DNA of 64,000 nt, taken from positions 1,240,001 to 1,304,000 of the forward strand of contig NZ_CP076326.1 of NCBI RefSeq assembly GCF_018771565.1. Direction: 5' to 3'. The notes beneath the pieces were generated by a model. The model was given only the letters and a program-made list of their open reading frames with translations, searched no databases and had not been told where the DNA came from. The position numbers and the translations under genes are program-made. The DNA comes from Thermoflexus hugenholtzii (GTDB lineage: Bacteria > Chloroflexota > Anaerolineae > Thermoflexales > Thermoflexaceae). Below are positions 42,019 through 51,414 of this stretch, in pieces; the stretch's first letter is position 1, and each line of letters opens with the position of its first letter.

Positions 42019-43725
42019 ATGTCCCGACGATGGTGGCTGGCGCTCTTGCCTGTGCTGGCGCTGGTGTGCTGCGTGACGGGCCTCGCCGTCGGCGCCCTGG
42101 CCTACGCCCCCCTCCGCGAGCGGGTCCTGGCCCTCCTCGGGCTACGCCCCCAGATCCTGGCCGCGGAGATGGTTCCAGACGATGCGATCCTCTACATCTC
42201 ACTCTCTTACAATCTCCAGGCCCAGCCCGGCTATGAAACCATCCGCCGCGCCTATCTGGAGAACCCCGAGGTCCAGCGCGCCCTCAAGGAATGGAAAGAT
42301 CAACTGAAAAAGGAGTCCGAGATCGACTTCGACGCCGACATCGCGCCATGGATCGGGCCGGAGATCGGCCTGGCCCTCTTCCCCACCTCCCCGGAAGCCC
42401 TGGAGCAAGGTCGATTGCCCCTCGCGCTGCTCATCGCCTCCCGAGATCGCCAAAAGGCGGATGCCTTCCTGGAGCGGCTGCGCCAGCTGGCCGAAAAGGA
42501 GGGCGGGCGCGTGGAGGCCCGCGCCCACCGCGATCGGTCTTACCAGCTGCTGGTTTCGAAGGAGCCCCAGAGGCCTCCCCTGGCCATCGGGCGGCTCGGG
42601 GAGTTCGTGGTGATCGCGGTGACGGAGGAGGCCTTCCAGCGGGTGGCCGATCGCGCCGCCGGACAAGGCCAATCCATCACCGCCTCCCCGCGCTTCCGGA
42701 AAGTGATTCAGGCCCTGCCTGCCCAGAGCGTGATGATAGCCTATCTGGATTATCGGGAGCTGCAAAAACTCTTCCGGGAAGCCCTCCGCCGCCTGCAACC
42801 CGGCGCGCCGGATCCCGAATCCGTGCTGGGAGCCCAGGCCTCCATCCTCCAGGCCGTCGAAGGCGCCGGCTTCGCGGTGGAGCTGCAAGCCCAGGGCCTC
42901 CGTCTCCAGTCGATTGCGGTGATCGACCGGGCGAAGGTGCCCCAGGACCTTCGCGCCTCGCTGGACGCTCCGCCGATCTCCGAGGCGCTCCTGGGCCGGA
43001 TCCCGGAGAACGCCTTCGGTTTCTTCCAGGCCGCCCGCATCGGACAGGGCCTGCGCCAGAGCCTGGAGATCCTCCGCCGGAACCCGGAGGCCCGCCGCCA
43101 GCTCCAGGACATGGAAGCGGCCCTGGGGATCCGGCTGGAGGAAGACCTCCTCGCCTGGATGACCGGGGATCTGATCCTGGCGGCGCTTCCCGCGCCGGCG
43201 GGGACCCCTCCGGAGATCCCAGTGGGGGTTTCGCTCTGGATCGGGACCGACCAGCCGGAGGCGGCCCGCGCGGGCCTGGAGCGCATGGAGGACGCCTTGG
43301 CGATGATGGGCGTTCAGGTAGAGGAGTCCACGCGGGGCCGGCAGGCCTTCCGCATCGTCACCGCGCCCACCGGGGAGCGCATCCTGGCCTACACCGTGGA
43401 TCCGGAGGCGGTGCAAATGGTCTTTCCCGCGGACGCCTTCGAAGGCTATTACAGGCCGGCCCGCGCCATCACCGGGAACCCGCGCTTCCGGGAGATCCGG
43501 GAGCAGCTGCCCCGGCAGATCTCATCCCTGTTCTTCCTGGATACCCTTGCCCTTTGGGATCAAATCGAACGATGGATCCCCGGAGCGGAGCGCGCCACCT
43601 TCCGGGAGAAGGCCCGCCCCTTCCTGGATCCCATCCGGGGGATCGGGATCGCTGGGGAGGCCACGCAGGGCGCCGAGATCCAGCGGGGGGTGCTCTTCAT
43701 CCGGATCGCGCCTCCCGGCTCCTGA
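42019..43725 (+). CDS. DUF3352 membrane-anchored protein
   Basis: One N-terminal membrane segment (WWLALLPVLALVCCVTGLAV) anchors a large extracytoplasmic region of about 530 residues. MVPDDAILYISLSYNLQ and ALFPTSPEALEQG are typical of DUF3352 proteins, which are widespread in Chloroflexota and cyanobacteria and have no known function. AAAGGAGG precedes the ATG at good distance. Confidence 0.8.
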   Translation: MSRRWWLALLPVLALVCCVTGLAVGALAYAPLRERVLALLGLRPQILAAEMVPDDAILYISLSYNLQAQPGYETIRRAYLENPEVQRALKEWKDQLKKESEIDFDADIAPWIGPEIGLALFPTSPEALEQGRLPLALLIASRDRQKADAFLERLRQLAEKEGGRVEARAHRDRSYQLLVSKEPQRPPLAIGRLGEFVVIAVTEEAFQRVADRAAGQGQSITASPRFRKVIQALPAQSVMIAYLDYRELQKLFREALRRLQPGAPDPESVLGAQASILQAVEGAGFAVELQAQGLRLQSIAVIDRAKVPQDLRASLDAPPISEALLGRIPENAFGFFQAARIGQGLRQSLEILRRNPEARRQLQDMEAALGIRLEEDLLAWMTGDLILAALPAPAGTPPEIPVGVSLWIGTDQPEAARAGLERMEDALAMMGVQVEESTRGRQAFRIVTAPTGERILAYTVDPEAVQMVFPADAFEGYYRPARAITGNPRFREIREQLPRQISSLFFLDTLALWDQIERWIPGAERATFREKARPFLDPIRGIGIAGEATQGAEIQRGVLFIRIAPPGS

Positions 43726-43762
43726 GGCAAGGGCGCCAGGTCGTCCGGCTTCGGCGGGCTGC

Positions 43763-43794
43763 GCGGGGCGGGGATCCTTCGTCCCCCGCCCCGC
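43763..43794 (+). terminator. G+C-rich hairpin after the DUF3352 gene
   Basis: GCGGGGCGGGGA pairs with TCCCCCGCCCCGC around a 7-base loop. There is no T tract, so it may be a Rho-dependent or processing hairpin rather than a classical terminator. Confidence 0.5.
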
Positions 43795-43845
43795 CTGCGC
43801 TCCCCTAAGGACGGCTGCACGCTGTGGGTGGAAGGAGACCTGAGG

Positions 43846-44571
43846 ATGAAGCGCGGGATCGGGCAGGCGCTTGGCCTCCTCGGATGGCTCAGCCTCATGG
43901 CGATCACCGCGTGTCGCCCGGCTCCCCCCGCTCCGGCCCTCTCCGCCCCGGAGATCCTGCAACGGGCTGCCCGGGCGATGGCCGAGATCCAAACCGTCCA
44001 TTTCCTTCTGGAGCGAACGGGGGCGCCGGATTATCTGGACGCCGCCCGCACGATGATGCTGCGCCGGGTGGAAGGAGACGTAGTCCGTCCGAACGGGTTG
44101 CGGGGGACCGCCCGGGTCTTCACCCTGGGGATGGTCACCGAGCTCGGGGTGCTCCGCATCGGCGAGCGGACCTGGGTGGCGTTCCCGGGGATCGGGCGCT
44201 GGGAGGAGCTGCCCCCGGAGCGCGGCACGGTCATCGATCCCCGGCTCTTCTTCGACGCCGAGCAGGGCCTGCCCGCCCTGCTCGCCCGCGTCGAGCTCCG
44301 GCTGGTGGGGGTCGAGACCCTGGAAGGCCGCCAGGCCTTTCACCTCCACGGCGAGGTGCTGAGTGGTCCCCTGGAGGAGTGGTCCCTGGGCCTCATCGCC
44401 GGGCGCCTGCGCGCCGACCTGTGGGTGGAGGCGCGCACGTTCCGCATCCTGCGGGTCCGCCTGATGGAGCTGGACAGCGATCCCCAGGATCCCACGGTCT
44501 GGCAGATCACCCTCTCGGATTTCAACCGGCCCATCGAGCTGCGCCCCCCCGAAGGGTCCGCATCTCCATAA
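43846..44571 (+). CDS. LppX/LprG-like (LolA-fold) lipoprotein
   Basis: The signal peptide ends in a lipobox (LMAITAC, cysteine at residue about 23). EILQRAARAMAEIQTVHFLL and the later RLRADLWVEARTFRILRVRL follow the pattern of LolA/LppX-type lipid-carrying lipoproteins, whose unclosed beta barrel binds acyl chains. 241 residues. ATG at 43846 is used because it starts a proper signal peptide (MKRGIGQALG). Confidence 0.7.
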   Translation: MKRGIGQALGLLGWLSLMAITACRPAPPAPALSAPEILQRAARAMAEIQTVHFLLERTGAPDYLDAARTMMLRRVEGDVVRPNGLRGTARVFTLGMVTELGVLRIGERTWVAFPGIGRWEELPPERGTVIDPRLFFDAEQGLPALLARVELRLVGVETLEGRQAFHLHGEVLSGPLEEWSLGLIAGRLRADLWVEARTFRILRVRLMELDSDPQDPTVWQITLSDFNRPIELRPPEGSASP

Positions 44572-44647
44572 GAACCTCCCCGGGCCCTCTATCAGGGAAG
44601 AGCCAATCAGGCTACCATGACAGCATCTTCACCCGGAGGAATGTGCC

Positions 44648-46510
44648 ATGCGCCGGGTTCTCCCGTATGGCCTCTGGCCCAGCCCGCTGGAGCCGGAGCG
44701 GATGGCGAGCCTGCTCCGGATCACCGACGTCCAGTGGGATCGCTCCGGCCGCGTTCTGATCTGGCGGGAGGAGCGCTCCGGCCGCGGCGTCCTGGTCGCC
44801 CGGGAGGGCGAGGGGCCGCCGCGGGATCTCACGGAGATCGAATCGGTGCGGGCCCGCATCGGATACGGCGGCGGGGATTTCATCGCCGGCGACGGCCTCG
44901 TGATCTACGTCGGGGAGGACGGTCGGCTTTACCGGCTCCCGCTGGCCCATGGGCTCCCCTACCCCATCACCCCGCCCTTCGGGAACGCCGCCTCGCCGAC
45001 CCTCTCCCCGGATGGGCGCTGGGTGCTCTACGTGCATTCGGACGGCGAGACCGACCTCCTGGCCCTGGTGGACGCGGAAGGACGCCGCTGGCCCCAGAAG
45101 GTCGCCGAGGGCGCGGATTTCTACATGCAGCCGGCCTGGCACCCCACCCGGCCCCTCATCGCCTGGGTGGAATGGGATCACCCGAACATGCCCTGGGACG
45201 GCGCGCGCCTGTGCCTGGCGCGCCTGGAGGGCGATCCGCCTCGCCCTTCCTCCCCGGAGGTCATCGCCGGGGATGCCACCACCCCGGTCTTCCAGCCCGC
45301 CTTCTCCCCGGACGGCCGCTTCCTGAGCTACATCCTCACCGACGGGGAATGGGACGCGCTGGTGGTGATGGACCTGGAGACCGGCGCCCGACGGATCCTG
45401 GTGGAGGGGACCACCCTGGCGCCCCCGGCCTGGGTTCAGGGGCTGCGGGTTTATGGATGGAGCCCGCGGGGGGATCGCCTCTTCTACCGCCGCAACGAGA
45501 ACGCCATCGCTTCCTTAGAGGTCGTGGATCTGGAAGGACGGATCACGCGCCTGGACCTCCACCCCTACACCTGGTTCGAACAGCTCGCGGTGGCCCCGGA
45601 CCGGGAGGCCCTGGCCATGATCGCTTCCTCCCCTGTCCTCCCGCCTCGGGTGGTGACCTGGGAGGACGGCCGGTTCCGCATCCACCGGTTCGCCAGCGCG
45701 GAGCGGATCCCGCCGGAGGCGCTCTCCTTCCCCCAGCCCATTCAATGGCGCGCGCCGGACGGGACGGCTGTCCACGGCCTGTATTACCCACCGGCCTCGC
45801 CGGAGGTGCGGGGAGTGGGCCTGCCCCCGGCCCTCATCAGCATCCACGGCGGCCCCACCTCCCAGCGGGTGATGAGCTACAACGCGGATGCCCAGTTCTT
45901 CGCCACGCGGGGCTTCGCTTATCTGGAAGTGAATTATCGGGGGAGCACCGGCTACGGGCGCTCCTACCGGGATGCCCTGAAGGGGAAATGGGGCCTTCTG
46001 GATGTGGAGGACGCCGTGGGGGGCGCCCGGGCCCTGGCCGAACAGGGACTGGCGGATCCCCAGCGTCAGGTGATCATAGGCGGCAGCGCCGGCGGCTATA
46101 CGGTTCTGAACGCCCTTATCCGCCATCCCGGGTTCTTCCGGGCCGGCGTCTGCCTCTTCGGCGTCACCAACCTGTTCACCTTAGCTGCGGAGACCCACAA
46201 GTTCGAGGCCCACTACCTGGACTCCCTGGTCGGCCCCCTCCCCGAGGCGGCCGAGCGCTATCGGGAATGGTCCCCCATCTTCCATGCGGATCGGATCCGG
46301 GATCCCGTGGCCATCTTCCAGGGAGAGGAAGATCGGGTCGTGCCGCCGAGCCAGGCCGAGGCCATCGTGGAGGCCCTGCGCCGGCGGGGGGTTCCCCACC
46401 TCTACCGGCTTTACCCGGGGGAAGGGCACGGCTGGCGCCGCGCCGAGACCATCGCCCGCTTCTATCGGGAGGTCCTGGAGTTCCTCCGCCAGCACGTGCT
46501 GTTCGCGTGA
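44648..46510 (+). CDS. S9-family serine peptidase (prolyl oligopeptidase type)
   Basis: An N-terminal beta-propeller (repeated D-x-G-R-W/F, e.g. SPDGRWVLYVH, SPDGRFLSYIL) covers about residues 1-370. The C-terminal alpha/beta-hydrolase carries ISIHGGPTSQ, the nucleophile GGSAGGY, aspartate in GEEDRVVPPSQ and histidine in GEGHGWRR. It cleaves peptides, probably small ones, in the cytoplasm (no signal peptide). The 620-residue length is normal. GGAGGAATGTGCC precedes the ATG. Confidence 0.9.
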   Translation: MRRVLPYGLWPSPLEPERMASLLRITDVQWDRSGRVLIWREERSGRGVLVAREGEGPPRDLTEIESVRARIGYGGGDFIAGDGLVIYVGEDGRLYRLPLAHGLPYPITPPFGNAASPTLSPDGRWVLYVHSDGETDLLALVDAEGRRWPQKVAEGADFYMQPAWHPTRPLIAWVEWDHPNMPWDGARLCLARLEGDPPRPSSPEVIAGDATTPVFQPAFSPDGRFLSYILTDGEWDALVVMDLETGARRILVEGTTLAPPAWVQGLRVYGWSPRGDRLFYRRNENAIASLEVVDLEGRITRLDLHPYTWFEQLAVAPDREALAMIASSPVLPPRVVTWEDGRFRIHRFASAERIPPEALSFPQPIQWRAPDGTAVHGLYYPPASPEVRGVGLPPALISIHGGPTSQRVMSYNADAQFFATRGFAYLEVNYRGSTGYGRSYRDALKGKWGLLDVEDAVGGARALAEQGLADPQRQVIIGGSAGGYTVLNALIRHPGFFRAGVCLFGVTNLFTLAAETHKFEAHYLDSLVGPLPEAAERYREWSPIFHADRIRDPVAIFQGEEDRVVPPSQAEAIVEALRRRGVPHLYRLYPGEGHGWRRAETIARFYREVLEFLRQHVLFA

Positions 46511-46515
46511 AAGAA

Positions 46516-46543
46516 GCCGCCCGGCCTTTCAAGGCCGGGCGGC
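46516..46543. terminator. Bidirectional Rho-independent terminator
   Basis: GCCGCCCGGCCTTT/AAGGCCGGGCGGC is a near-perfect hairpin between the convergent S9 peptidase and cupredoxin genes, followed by TTGCGTTT on the + strand and preceded by TTCTTTCA when read from the - strand. Confidence 0.8.
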
Positions 46544-46557
46544 TTGCGTTTCGCCCC

Positions 46558-46944
46558 TCAGGGCTGCACCGTGAGCGTGCCGACCATCCCGCCCTCTTTG
46601 TGGCCGGGAACCGTGCACACATACTGATACGCGCCGGGCTTCTCCGGCGCTTTCAGAGAGATGTTCGCCTTCTGGCCGGGCTGGATAGCGTCCTTCTCGA
46701 AGAGCACCGTCTGGCCGTCGGCGTCGTAGAGCACGAAGTTGTGCTCCAGGGAGCCGCGGTTATCCAGGGTGATCTGCAGGGTCTGGCCGGGCTTTGCGGT
46801 CAATGTGTTCGGCTTGAAGTAAAGGTCCCCCATCTCGATCACCAGACTGCCCGTCCCGCCGGTCCCCCCTGCGCCGCCGCCACAGGCCGTCAGCAGCGCG
46901 CCGAGGAGGACGACTACCACCGTTAAACGGATGAACCGCGCCAT
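46558..46944 (-). CDS. Cupredoxin-like copper-binding lipoprotein
   Basis: A lipobox (LLTAC at about residue 21) follows a hydrophobic signal. The mature domain is a plastocyanin/azurin-like cupredoxin: the first histidine ligand is in SLEHNFVLYD and the second group is CTVPGHKEGGM, giving the C-x4-H-x4-M set of a type 1 copper site. A likely soluble or membrane-tethered electron carrier. 128 residues. Confidence 0.88.
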   Translation of the reverse strand: MARFIRLTVVVVLLGALLTACGGGAGGTGGTGSLVIEMGDLYFKPNTLTAKPGQTLQITLDNRGSLEHNFVLYDADGQTVLFEKDAIQPGQKANISLKAPEKPGAYQYVCTVPGHKEGGMVGTLTVQP

Positions 46945-47226
46945 CGCTTCACCTCCCTACAGGGTTTTGAGGACGGAATGGAGACCATCCCCTCACCGTG
47001 TAAGCCGAAATCCATTTCGGCCTCCTTGCCGTAAGCGCAGGAACGGCTTCCGCTGCAACCCTTGTGCCATCGAAGACCGAGCGTTCGAGGCTGAAGCCCC
47101 CCGCGTAAGCCGAAATTCATTTCGGCCACATCCCCTCACCACGATACATCGCGTGCTTCCGCCGCGACCCTTGCGCCGTCCAAGGCGGAGGTTCGGAGCG
47201 AAATCCCCCTACAAAAGCCGTTTTTT
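46945..47226. repeat. Degenerate repeat copies upstream of the 143-bp tandem array
   Basis: This stretch repeats parts of the downstream unit in diverged form: CGGCTTCCGCTGCAACCCTT at 47044-47063, ATCGAAGACCGAGCG, GCTGAAGCCCC, and two copies of the hairpin GTAAGCCGAAAT.CATTTCGGC near 46999 and 47105. No ORF is supported. Confidence 0.65.
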
Positions 47227-47795
47227 GTAGGAGCGGCTTCAGCCGCGACCTTTGCGCCATCGAGAGCCAAGAGCTCGGGGTTGCCGGAGCAGCCTTCATT
47301 GCAACCCTTGCGTCATCGAAGACCTGAAAGTTCGGGGCTAAAGCCCCTCCTACCAAAAACCATCTTTTCGTAGGAGCGGCTTTAGCCGCGACCCCTGCGT
47401 CATCGAGAGCCAAGAGCTCGGGGTTGCCGGAGCAGCCTTCATTGCAACCCTTGCGTCATCGAAGACCTGAAAGTTCGGGGCTAAAGCCCCTCCTACCAAA
47501 AACCATCTTTTCGTAGGAGCGGCTTTAGCCGCGACCCCTGCGTCATCGAGAGCCAAGAGCTCGGGGTTGCCGGAGCAGCCTTCATTGCAACCCTTGCGTC
47601 ATCGAAGACCTGAAAGTTCGGGGCTAAAGCCCCTCCTACCAAAAACCATCTTTTCGTAGGAGCGGCTTCCGCCGCGACCCTTGCGCCATCGAGAGCCAGG
47701 AGCTCGGGATCGACGAAGCAGCCTTCACCGCAACCCCTGCGTCATCGAAGACGGAGGTTCGGGGCTGAAGCCCCTCCTACAAAAACTGCCTTTTC
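47227..47795. repeat. Tandem array: four 143-bp units containing REP-like palindromes
   Basis: Units begin at 47227, 47370, 47513 and 47656, a constant 143-base period. The second and third appear identical, the first differs at a few positions, and the fourth is more diverged. Across each junction the end of one unit (GGGGCTAAAGCCCCTCCTAC) pairs with the start of the next (GTAGGAGCGGCTTTAGCCGC), giving 20-base arms with two mismatches and a loop of about 18 bases. Inside each unit, two half-units are related (GAGCGGC...CGTCATCGAGAG and GAGCAGC...CGTCATCGAAGA). The core GTAGGAGCGGCTTTAGCCGCGAC resembles REP elements of gammaproteobacteria (established knowledge). No gene is present. Confidence 0.9.
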
Positions 47796-48018
47796 GATGG
47801 ACGCCACCCGCCGCGCCGGCCTGTCCTCCCTCGAGTCGGGTAAGCCGGATCCGCGCTTTATCCTACGCCGCCTCTTGTGCAACCTGCCACAAGAGACCGA
47901 GGAAATCGGAGTTTTGGCTCAAAAAAGGCACCCCACGGATCGCCCATCCGGCGCGCGATGAATCCTTCAGGTGGTTCCGGAATGTGGGGCCTCCAAGCCC
48001 GCGTGGCTCATTCGCTGC
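47796..48018. other. Non-coding stretch downstream of the repeat array
   Basis: 223 bases, ending at the convergent gene on the - strand. No ORF, hairpin or promoter could be supported. The segment around 47880-47930 is less G+C-rich than its surroundings. Confidence 0.5.
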
Positions 48019-50346
48019 TCAGCGCCTAGCTTTCCACCACTTCAGGAACTCCTCCTCGAAGGCCGCGGGGTCCACCCCGAGGTGCTGCTGCAGGAAGCCC
48101 GGCGTGGACTCCCTGGCGATGGCGTCCATCGAGGCCTGAATCATCATCTGCATGCCGAACATCGGCATGTGCCGCTCCACCACATCCACCGGGATATCGC
48201 CGTAGGCCCGATAGAGGGCGAGGAAGGCGGAGTCCCCATAGCGCTCCCGGACGAACTCCGCCATCGCCGAGGCCATGGCATACTGGCGCGCCGTCGCCGT
48301 CCCGAAGATGTCCCCGATGTGGCCGAACTGGGTGGTGTAGGTCATGTTCCCCAGGCCCTGGATCTCCTCCCGCAGCTGCCGCCAGTAGGGCTGCCCGGCG
48401 TAGGTCAGCGCCGCCCCCTCTACCAGCCATCCGGGAGTCCAGGGTCGGGTCCATGGGGCCAGGATCACATGGACCAGCTCGTGCCGCAGCACCGCCGCCC
48501 GCCCCCCGATGGGATCCGTCGCCCGGTAGCCCTTCACCCCCTCGGCGTTGAGGACGATCATCGTCTCGCCCGTGCGGAAGCCCACCACCTCCCCGTCCGC
48601 CTCCACCGGGACGGTGCGGTAGAAGGCCACGCCCAGGAACATCTGCGCATCCTTCCCGGTCAGGTCCCGGAAGGTCTTGCGGTCGGGGGCGTAGACCGCC
48701 AGATACCGGGGGCGGACGATCTCCTGCGGCAGCCGCGTGGAGAGATTCTGATAGGCCCCCTCCAGCTCCGTCAGGACCGCCCGGGCGGTCCCTTCCGGGA
48801 GATCCGGAGGGGCAATCAGCGTGAAGTGCTCGGAGGTCCAGGGGCGGCCGGGAAGGCGCGCCCACGGCGGGACGCTCTCCCACTCCCAGCGGACGATCCG
48901 CCACGCTCCGTTCGTCTTGCGGAATTCGGCCTTTGCCGGGTAGCGCCAGCGCTCCTCCTCCGGGAAGCCCTCCAGGCTCGTGGACAGCTCCACGCGGACG
49001 TCCCGGGCCTCCTCCGCCTCGAACTCCCCGCTGGTCACCTCCAGGCGCGGGGCGCGCAGCGGCCAGCCGCCGCCGGAGGCCACAGCCTGCAGCAGGTCCG
49101 GATCCGCCTCCGCCTTCGGATCCAGAGCGGCCCGGAAGGCCTCCGAAGACCGGCCCACCGCCCCCGCGATCTGCTCCAGCAGGGCGGCGATCTCTCCGCG
49201 GGCGATCTGCGCCGGGGACGGCGTGGGGGTGGGTGCCAGGACGAAGGCCCGTCCGTCCCAGTCGACCTCGACCAGCGTCCCGGCTTCGGGATCGAAGCGG
49301 ACCAGGGGCCAGCCCGCCAGCCGGAAGATCAGCGGTCCCCGGGCCGTCGGGAGCGGATAGCGCAGGGCGACGTCGATCCGGGAGGCGTCCTGAGGCGGCT
49401 TCATCCCCTTCAGGTCCTCGGGGAAGCGGACGGGGAACATCTGATGCCCCGCGGCGTCCACCACCCCCATCTCCGCGGGCCCCGGCAGCTGTCCGAGGAC
49501 CAGCAGCCCCTTCGGCTGGCGGATCTGCAGCTCCACCTCCAGGCCCCCGGCGTCCGCCCGGATGCGCCGGAAGACGATGTCCACGGGGAGGCTGGAGTGG
49601 CGGAAGCGGTTGCCCGCCTCAAAGGCCCACTCCCCCTGCGGGAAGGGGCCTGCGGGGAGATCCCCCCAGACCTCGCTGGAGAGGGGGCTGGCGGGCCGGA
49701 GCTCCACCGGATTGAAGCCCGGGAAGCGGAAGGTGAAGGGCGGCTGGGCGTCCTTCGGGATCTCGAACTCGAACCAGCCCCGCTCGACGGCCCCCACGAT
49801 CCAGAGGCAGGTCTTGCGGGGGATGCGGGGGTATTCGGGGCAGATATCTTCCTCGAAGTTCTCGCTCATCCCGACCGGGCGCTGCCGCCTGTCCCCCGCA
49901 TACAGTTCGGCGGACTTCCCGGGCTCCAGGGGGGCGTAGAACTCCGAGCTGCGCTCGCCCCGGTGGGCGAAGGCGGCGTAGACCCGCAGCCGCTCCCCCC
50001 GGATCTCGAAGGCGGGGATCTCCATCACGATGCCGGCGTTGGGCCGGCTGACGAAGCCGACGGCGAACCGTCCCTGAGGAAGGGCCCCGGCCTCCGGAGC
50101 CGGGGTCGCCGTCGGGCGGGCCGTCCGCGTGGGAGAAGGGCGCGGCGCGGACGTCGGCGTCGCCGGCTTTTGGGAGGGACGGGCCGGCTGCAGGCCGCAT
50201 CCCGAGAGGACGGCGATGGCCGTCAGCGCGAGAGCGAGGAGCAGGAGGCGGCCAGCCGATCCGCCCCGAAGTCCTCCAATGCGTTCCATGGGAGCGCGCG
50301 CCGCAGCAGGGCGCTCCGAGAATGAGCCGTTTGGCATCTTCTTCAT
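48019..50346 (-). CDS. Surface lipoprotein with peptidase-MA-type gluzincin domain
   Basis: A signal peptide with lipobox (AIAVLSGC, around residue 48) and a Pro/Thr/Ser-rich linker (residues about 58-85) precede two beta-rich domains. The C-terminal 250 residues carry VLRHELVHVIL (HExxH zinc site) and, 15-20 residues on, GWLVEGAAL whose glutamate is the third ligand, as in Peptidase_MA_2. It is thus a cell-surface metalloprotease of about 775 residues. Start ATG at 50346 has AGGAGGA 5 bases before it. The frame stays open another kilobase upstream, but that part shadows the next gene. Confidence 0.8.
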   Translation of the reverse strand: MKKMPNGSFSERPAAARAPMERIGGLRGGSAGRLLLLALALTAIAVLSGCGLQPARPSQKPATPTSAPRPSPTRTARPTATPAPEAGALPQGRFAVGFVSRPNAGIVMEIPAFEIRGERLRVYAAFAHRGERSSEFYAPLEPGKSAELYAGDRRQRPVGMSENFEEDICPEYPRIPRKTCLWIVGAVERGWFEFEIPKDAQPPFTFRFPGFNPVELRPASPLSSEVWGDLPAGPFPQGEWAFEAGNRFRHSSLPVDIVFRRIRADAGGLEVELQIRQPKGLLVLGQLPGPAEMGVVDAAGHQMFPVRFPEDLKGMKPPQDASRIDVALRYPLPTARGPLIFRLAGWPLVRFDPEAGTLVEVDWDGRAFVLAPTPTPSPAQIARGEIAALLEQIAGAVGRSSEAFRAALDPKAEADPDLLQAVASGGGWPLRAPRLEVTSGEFEAEEARDVRVELSTSLEGFPEEERWRYPAKAEFRKTNGAWRIVRWEWESVPPWARLPGRPWTSEHFTLIAPPDLPEGTARAVLTELEGAYQNLSTRLPQEIVRPRYLAVYAPDRKTFRDLTGKDAQMFLGVAFYRTVPVEADGEVVGFRTGETMIVLNAEGVKGYRATDPIGGRAAVLRHELVHVILAPWTRPWTPGWLVEGAALTYAGQPYWRQLREEIQGLGNMTYTTQFGHIGDIFGTATARQYAMASAMAEFVRERYGDSAFLALYRAYGDIPVDVVERHMPMFGMQMMIQASMDAIARESTPGFLQQHLGVDPAAFEEEFLKWWKARR

Positions 50347-50528
50347 AGAATCCTCCTGTCTGCAATTTGCGACCGCGGTCGAGGTTGACGACCGCCTGGA
50401 GATCCGCCACAGGTGCGCCATCCCCTGCCTCCCTTCCGCCTGACTTCGATGTCGCGTCACCGCCGCGACATCGGGGCGAAGAATCCGGCCAGCATCCGGA
50501 TGAGCTCGGCGCCTTTCGGCTCCCGCAT

Positions 50529-51254
50529 TCAGCCGTCCCCTTTCCCATGGGGATCCGCGTCCTCGGGGGTCTTCTCCGCCATGCGCCAGGGCGGATCGCT
50601 CAGATGCCATCCCGCCGTGAACGTCGCCATCCCCAGGGAGATCGCGGCGCCGACGAGGGCGGCCAGCCAGATCCGGTAATCGCCCCCGCGCAGGCCAATC
50701 ATCGCCCCCGCCATCGGAGCCGCCGGAAGGAGGGCGATCTGCCAGGGCCTCGGAAGCCGGAGCGCGAAGGCCAGGCGGCCCGCCAGGCGCGGCGCCAGAA
50801 GGGGGAGCGCCCAGGCCAGGACGTATCCCAGGCCGGTGGTCCCCACCACCGCCTCCCGCCAGGGGGGCGGCAGCAGCGCCCACCAGAGCCACAGCGCCGG
50901 GACCAGGGGGATGAAGGAGAGGGCCCAGCCGGCGAGGAGGGCGGCCAGCCAGCGGTGGATCAAGCGGCGCCGCCTGCGCCGGGGCCACCCCCGCCAGGCC
51001 CACCACGAATACAGCGTGAGGAGGAAGAAAAAGATCGCCCACCCCAGGCTCCAGGCGAGAAGGAGCGGAGCGGCCAGCAGGGAGAAGGGAAGAGGCCGCG
51101 GCCAGAGCAGAACCTTCTCCGCCCAGACGACGACCGCCCCCAGCATGAGGACGTAGGCCAGGAGGCCGAAAGCGAGGGCGCCCAGGGCCGTCCAGGGAAG
51201 GACGCGGCCCAGGCGCTTGCCCGCGAAAGACGGCGGATCCATCCACGCCGGCAT
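50529..51254 (-). CDS. Multi-pass membrane protein of unknown function
   Basis: About 241 residues with roughly seven hydrophobic segments (VLPWTALGALAFGLLAYVLM; LAAPLLLAWSLGWAIFFFLL) and a basic loop (PRRRRRRLIHRW). No family recognised. ATG at 51254 is chosen for GGAGG 7 bases upstream; codons further upstream read through the MITE-like palindrome. Separated from the lipoprotease gene by 182 bases without features. Confidence 0.7.
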   Translation of the reverse strand: MPAWMDPPSFAGKRLGRVLPWTALGALAFGLLAYVLMLGAVVVWAEKVLLWPRPLPFSLLAAPLLLAWSLGWAIFFFLLTLYSWWAWRGWPRRRRRRLIHRWLAALLAGWALSFIPLVPALWLWWALLPPPWREAVVGTTGLGYVLAWALPLLAPRLAGRLAFALRLPRPWQIALLPAAPMAGAMIGLRGGDYRIWLAALVGAAISLGMATFTAGWHLSDPPWRMAEKTPEDADPHGKGDG

Positions 51255-51305
51255 CTCCAGCCTCCGCTTCACGGCCCATCGATGGGCGCCGCCGGGCTCG
51301 CGCGT

Positions 51306-51385
51306 GGGTGTGTCCCAAAATCGTAGGACAACTGCTCGCAGTTGTCCTACAAAGGGGCCAGGCCCGACCAAATTGGGACACACCC
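51306..51385. repeat. MITE-like palindromic element, copy 1
   Basis: 80 bases bounded by a perfect 13-base inverted repeat GGGTGTGTCCCAA ... TTGGGACACACCC. Inside lies a second palindrome, GTAGGACAACTGC-TC-GCAGTTGTCCTAC (13-base arms). A second copy in opposite orientation is at 56461-56537. It has no coding capacity; frames starting in it are artefacts. Confidence 0.85.
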
Positions 51386-51414
51386 CTCGCGCGTTTTCTT
51401 CGCGGGCGGCGCCG

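Noticed and set aside
40289-42202. 637-aa ORF on the - strand opposite the MFS gene
   Set aside because: Shadow of a G+C-rich transporter gene, dominated by G, E, P and Q; no domain.
47117-47556. Two - strand ORFs with identical MALDDAGVAAKAAP starts
   Set aside because: They are the 143-bp repeat read through twice; no coding signature other than the repeat itself.
47227-47795. CRISPR array
   Set aside because: The repeat unit is 143 bases with no unique spacers between repeats; it is a tandem repeat with REP-like palindromes.
50347-51381. Upstream extension of the lipoprotease frame to a 1120-aa protein
   Set aside because: The extension overlaps the membrane protein gene in another frame and the MITE palindrome; a proper signal peptide and ribosome binding site mark the start at 50346.
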